18,601 nt of DNA, from the NCBI GenBank assembly GCA_026394435.1, contig JAPKYG010000172.1, positions 1-18,601 on the forward strand, written 5' to 3'. A program made the position numbers and the translations under genes. The DNA is from Methanobacteriota archaeon (GTDB taxonomy: Archaea > Thermoplasmatota > E2 > DHVEG-1). The notes beneath the pieces were generated by a model that did not search any database, was not told the DNA's origin, and saw only the letters and a program-made list of their open reading frames with translations. Every line of letters begins with the position of its first letter. The stretch's first letter is position 1. Of the stretch, positions 13,492 to 18,601 are shown piece by piece.

Positions 13492-14136
13492 ATGGAGTAT
13501 GAGGAACTCAGGAAACAGGTTGTAGAAGCCGGGTTGAACATGTATCGAAGAGGGTTAACGCATGAGACTTCCGGGAACATCAGCTGCCGTGTCCCGAAGA
13601 AAGAGAAAATACTCATTACGCCGAGCAGTGTGCCTTATGAGGAGATACAGCCAAAAGACATTATGCTTATGAATTTTGCTGGCGAAGCTGAAGAGAGTGG
13701 CAGGAACCCTTCTTCGGAAACACCATTTCACCTGTTAGTCTACAAGAATAGGGCGGATGTTGGGGGAATTGTTCATAGTCACTCGGTATATGCACTTGCG
13801 GTTGCCGCAAGCAGGAAAACCATCCCTGTGTTCCTCGATGAAATGTTCTCAGAGATCGGTGGCGAACTCGTTGTTTCAGACTACGCCCTCCCAGGAAGCC
13901 AAGAGCTTGCTTCGAATATCCTCGAAAAATTAGGGGATAAGAATGCTCTGCTTCTCGCGAACCATGGAACAGTGTGCTGCGGAAAAGATTTAGAAGAAGC
14001 GTTTTTGGTGGCAGAAACTGTAGAAAAAATCTGCAGAATTTTCGTTCTATCCTCGATGCTCGGTGGCGTCTATCCACTCCCTGAAGAGGGAATCGAGTAC
14101 CAGCGCATGATGTATGAGATGAAAAAAGAGTTTTGA
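13492..14136 (+). CDS. Class II aldolase (fuculose-1-phosphate aldolase type)
   Basis: This 214-residue zinc aldolase would cleave a ketose 1-phosphate to DHAP and an aldehyde. Motifs: S-G-N-I-S (27-31), T-P-S-S (43-46), P-S-S-E76-T for phosphate and catalysis, zinc ligands H95-S-H97, and H158 in A-N-H-G-T-V. The length equals that of L-fuculose-phosphate aldolase and its archaeal homologues, which in methanogens act on 5-deoxyribulose-1-phosphate or lactaldehyde plus DHAP. The ribosome site GGGGGCGA precedes the ATG. It is last in the plus-strand run after the kinase. Its codon choice (more CTC, ATC and AGG) looks unlike the kinase and dehydrogenase and closer to the aldehyde dehydrogenase on the other strand, hinting at a separate origin. 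A decarboxylase or epimerase of the same fold is possible but less likely. Confidence 0.85.
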   Translation: MEYEELRKQVVEAGLNMYRRGLTHETSGNISCRVPKKEKILITPSSVPYEEIQPKDIMLMNFAGEAEESGRNPSSETPFHLLVYKNRADVGGIVHSHSVYALAVAASRKTIPVFLDEMFSEIGGELVVSDYALPGSQELASNILEKLGDKNALLLANHGTVCCGKDLEEAFLVAETVEKICRIFVLSSMLGGVYPLPEEGIEYQRMMYEMKKEF

Positions 14137-14141
14137 ACTGT

Positions 14142-15680
14142 CTATTCTTTCGAACGCATGAGTTTCATCATCGAGGGAAGACCTTTCAGTTTAGCTGTTG
14201 TTTTTTCAGAGAATAAACTTTTAAATGTCGTAAGGAATCGCTCGTATTTATCAGCTCTAAAGGGGTACCAGTTAATATCCTTGGGTTTCTTCCCTTTCTC
14301 GATGATCACTGCTTTGATATTCGAGAAGGTATACAGGCCGTAGGGGCCATGATACCTCCCGATACCACTCTGTTTTACACCACCGTAGGGAAGGTTAAAG
14401 TTTGCTTGCACCATAAGTGCATTATTGATTGAGACACCTCCCGTGATGATTGCTCTTGAGACTTGTAAGGCTTTATCTCGATTTTTCGTCCACACGCTCG
14501 CATTTAACCCATACATAGAATCATTCGCGAGTCGAACAACTTCAGCCTCATCAGTAAACTTCATCATACAAATGACAGGTCCGAATGTTTCCTCTCTCAT
14601 AATTTTCATAGAATGATTCACGTCCACGATCACCGTTGGTTCAAAAAACAGGGTTTTACCTTTTCGTTTTCCCCCTGAGAGAATCTTCGCGCCTTTTTTT
14701 ACTGCGTCACTCAGATGATCTTCAACGATTTTAATTTGATCCTCTGATGCCATACACCCAATATCGAACTCTCCTTTTGTATCCCAACCCTGTTTCACGT
14801 TTTTCACATTCTCCACGACTCGTTTCACAAACTCATCGTACACCGACTCCTGTACGTAAATCCTCTCAAGTGAAACACAGACCTGACCGCAATTGAACAG
14901 ACTCCCCCATATTGCTGCATTCACCGCTCGTTCAAGGTTTGCATCCTCGAATACGATCATCGGGTCTTTCCCACCGAGCTCAAGCTCCACTGGTATAAGA
15001 TATTTCGCTGCTTTCTCCAGGATGACTTTCCCGGTCGCAGTGCTCCCCGTAAAAAAGATTTTATCAGGTTTCCCCTCGATGAGCGTATCACCAATCTCGC
15101 TTCCTTTTCCATATACAAAGGTGACAACACCGGGTTCAAAACCACTTTCCTTAAAGATTTTTTCCATGAGCATCCCGCTATACGTAGCTATTTCAGATGG
15201 TTTGTAAATCACCGTATTACCTGCGAGAACCGCAGAGACGATAGGAACAAGAGAAAGCGTGAACGGAGCGTTCCACGGAGCAACAATAAGCACGGTACCG
15301 AGAGGTTCATAGAACACATATGATTTTTTCCCCATCAAGGCAATTGGTGTCTTGATTTTTTTATCAGAAAGAATAGCAGCTACATTCCTCTCATAATATT
15401 TAATGCAATCAAGGACGGGGAATATTTCCATGAGTAGTGCTTCGCTTTTTGTTTTTCCAAGATCTGCTGATAACCCTTCAACGATGGATTCCATATGGTC
15501 TACAATGTACCGCTTGATTTTCCTGATTTCTTCCATCCTCTGCTCAATGGTTGTTTTCCGAAATGTGAGGGATTTCTCTCGGGCTTTTTCGTAAGCATCT
15601 AAAATATGTTGATGTGACCATGTCTTTTTTACACCGAGTTCCTCGCCTGTTGCAGGGTTCACCATTACTATTTCTGACAT
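14142..15680 (-). CDS. NAD(P)-dependent aldehyde dehydrogenase
   Basis: I take ATG 15680 (512 residues); a TTG at 15683 adds one residue only. The positions below are numbered from that TTG, so subtract one for the ATG start. The aldehyde dehydrogenase signature is complete: P-W-N-A-P (136-140), K161 in Y-K-P-S-E, F-T-G-S-T-A-T-G (211-218), catalytic E235 in L-E-L-G-G-K, N-C-G-Q-V-C269-V with the nucleophilic cysteine, and E-E-T-F-G-P further on. It resembles the broad class that includes coniferyl/fatty aldehyde and lactaldehyde dehydrogenases. It converges with the aldolase gene with 5 bases between the stops, so it has its own promoter (AATAAATTATTAATAA upstream). By context it would oxidise the aldehyde released by the aldolase, for instance lactaldehyde to lactate, but this is inferred. 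Confidence 0.9.
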   Translation of the reverse strand: MSEIVMVNPATGEELGVKKTWSHQHILDAYEKAREKSLTFRKTTIEQRMEEIRKIKRYIVDHMESIVEGLSADLGKTKSEALLMEIFPVLDCIKYYERNVAAILSDKKIKTPIALMGKKSYVFYEPLGTVLIVAPWNAPFTLSLVPIVSAVLAGNTVIYKPSEIATYSGMLMEKIFKESGFEPGVVTFVYGKGSEIGDTLIEGKPDKIFFTGSTATGKVILEKAAKYLIPVELELGGKDPMIVFEDANLERAVNAAIWGSLFNCGQVCVSLERIYVQESVYDEFVKRVVENVKNVKQGWDTKGEFDIGCMASEDQIKIVEDHLSDAVKKGAKILSGGKRKGKTLFFEPTVIVDVNHSMKIMREETFGPVICMMKFTDEAEVVRLANDSMYGLNASVWTKNRDKALQVSRAIITGGVSINNALMVQANFNLPYGGVKQSGIGRYHGPYGLYTFSNIKAVIIEKGKKPKDINWYPFRADKYERFLTTFKSLFSEKTTAKLKGLPSMMKLMRSKE

Positions 15681-15736
15681 CAATAATGCTAAAATGAAGA
15701 GTTATTAATAATTTATTGTTTTATTCGAACAAATGG

Positions 15737-18046
15737 TTATTCTCGGATAATTACAGAAGGAGCTCCAAAAGGTGCCCGTTCTGTTTCAAATCCAGAGAGA
15801 AAAAGATCGTCGATATCTTCGCAAATCAACGCAGCGCGCAAATCTCGTCGTTGAAATCCTAACTGGATATCAAAGAATGATAACCCCTTAACATATCGGC
15901 AAAAAAACCCGTACGCTGGAGGCGGTCCAGGATGAATATAGGGTGGATCTGGATATACTCCATTGCTCTCTCTCAGCTCAGGAATGTCCCGATAGGTGAA
16001 AATCCTTCGACCACCACCTCTGCAAATGATTGTGACATTTAGGAAGGTAATGTTGCCTCCGACGTAACTCCCGGGAACAGCTGTGATACTCGATGCTTTC
16101 TTTCCTGCAATCGACGTGAGATGACTTATCGAAATATTTTGTATCTTCCCGACTGATTGGTTTTCTGGTGATCGGAGGCGATCCCCTAGCCGAATGAAGA
16201 TTGGATAATTGACATGTATCAAGGTGATATCAGAGGCAGTCACACTATCAATCACCCCACCATCAACCGAGATAATCGAAATCCCTGCATACGACGGTAA
16301 ATTCGGTGAATTATACACAATACAATTTCGATAGATAATATTACGGAAATTACCCACCGACTCCGTACCAATCTTCAATGCATTGATGAACGTAGAGAGA
16401 AGACAGTTCTTAACGGTTATATTTTCACAGGAACGTTTGTATCCTAGTATATAGGAACTTTTTATCGCAATCGCATCATCAAGGGATTTGATCTCGCAGT
16501 CTGTAATGGTAGCATTGTGACAGCACACGGGATCGATGCCATCCACGCGAACCTCTCGTGCAATATATCCCATGATGATGACGTTATCGCACCCTGCAAT
16601 GAAGATAGCTTCATCTGGGGCATGAGTAATCGTGATGTCTTTGATGAAGATGTTTGTACAGGATTTGAATGCAAGAGGTTTCGGACCACGTTGAAAAATC
16701 GTATCGTTTATCTGATAAAAAATTGTGCTCAAAATCCATCCAAATGGTGGTGGAAATGTTCGATTAATAAAAGGCCAAGGTTCGAAGGCATCATTTCCAT
16801 CAATCGTCCCTGGACCAAGAACACCGACATTCGAAAGATTCTCTCCCCAGATGAGACTTCGATGGCAATAACTTTGTGAAGTATCCTGATACTTGGCCCA
16901 TGGGTTGTTTTCTCGTGGATCATATTTGGTCATATCCCGAGTACCTCGAAGCACTGTCTCAGAATCTAAATAAACAGTGACATTAGTTTTCATGTGTAAA
17001 GAACCTGAGAGATAGATGCCTGGTGGGAAGTACACAATACCGCCGCTTTGATTTACACACGCTTCGATGGTGGCGTTAATCGCAATGGTATCTAACGTTT
17101 TACCATCACCGACTGCCCCGTAATCTTTGACATTGAATATTGGTACTATTGATGGCACTCTCTCAGGCAATTCAGAGAGAACAAAGTCATATACTTCACG
17201 TGGCCCACTAAAACTACTCTCATTAATAGTCATACCCGTCGTAATGCTTTGAGCGTACCATAGGTCCCTGTAACAATCTTGAATAATGTACCATATTCCC
17301 GTAGAAGCGTCTTTGACGAACGTCATGGTTCCTTTCCGAGTTATCAAGAGGGTACAACTTTCGTTGTTATCCTCTCCCAGAAATGGACCTTGAGGATCAT
17401 GATAACGTAGGAGACCATATCCCGTAATCAGGAGAGAATAATCGAATCTCACCTGATCTGTCTTAGTGCTAAAATTTTCACAAATCAAAGTAGCAGTAGC
17501 GTTCTCCCCCTCACACTCAGGTTTTCCCTTTTCATTCTTTTCCGGTGCAAACAAACTCGTCGTATCAAACTTCATAATAGACGCAGCAGCAGTCGATTCA
17601 ACACGAGATGTTCCAAAAGTCCACAACGTCAATGGCTCTTTTAATTTAATAGAGATATCCTCTTGAGTACATTCAGCTGAACTATAGAGAACCCATCCAA
17701 AATCAGAACCACTATCCTCTGTAAAATTCCAATAATTGACAAGACCTTGCGTAAGAGAAGACTGCCAATGGCGAAAAAATGCCTCCGGTAAACAAAATCC
17801 ATCACGTACCGTCAATACCTGAGAAACGAACTGCTTGCCTGAAAAACCATTCGCCCAAGGAATGAAGGATTCACCCATGAACTGTCGCTTCACTTCTTTT
17901 TCAACGTCCCCATAATTCAGCTTATACTTCCATCCCTTATCGATATTCAGTCTCTGCTCCGCGAGTATTCCATTTGAAAAAACTAACGTAAGTAACATGA
18001 ACATAAGCACAATTACTATTATTTTTTTCGTTTGATTTTCAACCAT
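15737..18046 (-). CDS. Secreted GH28-like right-handed beta-helix protein with unassigned N-terminal domain
   Basis: This 769-residue exported protein has a signal segment at residues 8-29, cleaved near I-L-A/E-Q. Residues 31-300 form a region I cannot assign, rich in Trp, Tyr and sequons, probably beta. Residues about 303-760 are the polysaccharide-acting beta-helix: F-N-V-K-D-Y-G-A-V-G-D-G-K-T-x-D-T (304-320), Y-F-P-P-G-I-Y (339-345), G-P-G-T-I-D-G (411-417), V-D-G-I-D-P (501-506) and L-D-D-A-I-A-I-K-S (522-530). The Asp residues of D-G-I-D and D-D match the acids of GH28 polygalacturonases. The G-H-G step is replaced by T-F-I-N-A-L-K-I-G-T-E-S (552-563) and R-I-K is not evident, so the substrate may not be pectin. 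It overlaps the upstream membrane-protein gene by 28 bases and is likely in one operon with it. Confidence 0.8.
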   Translation of the reverse strand: MVENQTKKIIVIVLMFMLLTLVFSNGILAEQRLNIDKGWKYKLNYGDVEKEVKRQFMGESFIPWANGFSGKQFVSQVLTVRDGFCLPEAFFRHWQSSLTQGLVNYWNFTEDSGSDFGWVLYSSAECTQEDISIKLKEPLTLWTFGTSRVESTAAASIMKFDTTSLFAPEKNEKGKPECEGENATATLICENFSTKTDQVRFDYSLLITGYGLLRYHDPQGPFLGEDNNESCTLLITRKGTMTFVKDASTGIWYIIQDCYRDLWYAQSITTGMTINESSFSGPREVYDFVLSELPERVPSIVPIFNVKDYGAVGDGKTLDTIAINATIEACVNQSGGIVYFPPGIYLSGSLHMKTNVTVYLDSETVLRGTRDMTKYDPRENNPWAKYQDTSQSYCHRSLIWGENLSNVGVLGPGTIDGNDAFEPWPFINRTFPPPFGWILSTIFYQINDTIFQRGPKPLAFKSCTNIFIKDITITHAPDEAIFIAGCDNVIIMGYIAREVRVDGIDPVCCHNATITDCEIKSLDDAIAIKSSYILGYKRSCENITVKNCLLSTFINALKIGTESVGNFRNIIYRNCIVYNSPNLPSYAGISIISVDGGVIDSVTASDITLIHVNYPIFIRLGDRLRSPENQSVGKIQNISISHLTSIAGKKASSITAVPGSYVGGNITFLNVTIICRGGGRRIFTYRDIPELRESNGVYPDPPYIHPGPPPAYGFFCRYVKGLSFFDIQLGFQRRDLRAALICEDIDDLFLSGFETERAPFGAPSVIIRE

Positions 18047-18601
18047 AGCGAATTCAATTTTTTATCCTTGTTTTTTTTCTTATTCGATACCCTCTCCACA
18101 ACAACAGCAATTATTATCGATACAATTGCGATGATAGAAAGATAAATGCCTGTAGAAAGACCCCAAGACGCAGAGAGATTCATATATTCACTACTTCCAG
18201 GTTGGAGCACCGTGAGCATTCCTGAGCCTTGCAAGCTGCCTAAACCGACATTACTTAATTGCGAGAACCCATAGGTAAAAATTGCGACGGCACAGCTAAG
18301 GAGGATGATACTGAGAATGGTCAATACAAAAGCTGTTTTTTTATACTTCTTAATCCCAATGCTACTAAGGAGGATAAAACAGGTGATACCGACGATTATT
18401 AAAACAGCGAAGAGAAACATAGAGAATTCTCCTGGAAGGTTCGCAAGTTCTATTTCTGTATGAGTTCCAACAGTTGTCGTAGTAACAATAGTCTGGGGGA
18501 TGAGAAACGTGCTTGTTGATCGGATTGCAAATGGAGTTGCAGCAGTACCAGAGAGCCCCCACCATGGCATAACCACCGCAATGATACAAAGAGCAACTCC
18601 A
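18019..18601 (-). CDS. Four-helix membrane protein (5' end outside window)
   Basis: The frame stays open to the right edge, so the gene starts beyond the window. GTG 18576 is internal, because the residues before it (G-V-A-L-C-I-I-A-V-V) continue a membrane helix. Visible parts are the end of helix 1 ending V-M-P-W-W-G-L-S-G, an outside loop of about 40 residues rich in Thr, helices 2 and 3 (around F-S-M-F-L-F-A-V-L and T-A-F-V-L-T-I-L-S), a second loop with Q-L-S-N-V-G-L-G, helix 4 (G-I-Y-L-S-I-I-A-I-V-S) and a strongly basic tail. This topology resembles small archaeal tetra-spanning proteins of unknown function. It ends 28 bases inside the start of the GH28-like gene, implying co-transcription and perhaps a surface complex or anchor. 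Confidence 0.6.
   Translation of the reverse strand, partial: GVALCIIAVVMPWWGLSGTAATPFAIRSTSTFLIPQTIVTTTTVGTHTEIELANLPGEFSMFLFAVLIIVGITCFILLSSIGIKKYKKTAFVLTILSIILLSCAVAIFTYGFSQLSNVGLGSLQGSGMLTVLQPGSSEYMNLSASWGLSTGIYLSIIAIVSIIIAVVVERVSNKKKNKDKKLNSLWLKIKRKK

Noticed and set aside
10542..15680. Bacterial microcompartment sugar locus
   Set aside because: The enzyme set resembles fucose/rhamnose microcompartment loci, but no shell protein or encapsulation peptide is seen.

Overview
The window looks like the chromosome of an AT-rich euryarchaeon, possibly of the Thermoplasmatota. Many genes have TATA-like boxes at roughly the archaeal spacing. Several starts have GGTGAT- or GAGGT-type ribosome sites. 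The protein families (PQ-loop SemiSWEET, MTA phosphorylase with a C-terminal CxC, DUF3795, secreted proteins with N-glycosylation sequons) also fit archaea. The lineage is an inference; no rRNA, tRNA or other marker gene is present.

Left part (1-5,100) is accessory and partly decayed. It holds the C-terminus of a RecB/Cas4-like nuclease with iron-sulfur cysteines, and a complete RelB/RelE-type toxin-antitoxin pair behind a 16-bp palindrome. A possible zinc-ribbon fragment, a secreted protein and a second RelE-family toxin broken by an in-frame stop follow. Then come radC, a secreted transglutaminase-like protein that seems to have lost its catalytic cysteine, and a small hypothetical ORF.

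Middle part (5,100-10,540) contains a DUF3795 cysteine-rich protein and the divergent pair apt / MTA phosphorylase, with a 9-bp inverted repeat between them. Together these two enzymes would turn methylthioadenosine (or 5'-deoxyadenosine) into AMP plus a sugar 1-phosphate. A PQ-loop SemiSWEET protein, a truncated nuclease start and a secreted arylsulfotransferase-like protein follow. Three intergenic copies of TTATGCTCCYGTCRRG resemble the reverse complement of a tRNA 3' end.

Right part (10,540-18,601) starts with a co-directional run: SCP2-like protein, D-2-hydroxyacid dehydrogenase, FGGY sugar kinase, class II aldolase. An aldehyde dehydrogenase converges on the aldolase with a 5-base gap. 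The chemistry fits catabolism of a (deoxy)sugar: phosphorylate, cleave to DHAP plus an aldehyde, oxidise the aldehyde. Beyond it, a large secreted GH28-like beta-helix protein overlaps the end of a four-helix membrane protein gene that runs off the window, so polysaccharide cleavage at the surface and sugar breakdown inside may be linked. No CRISPR array, intact insertion sequence or RNA gene was found.
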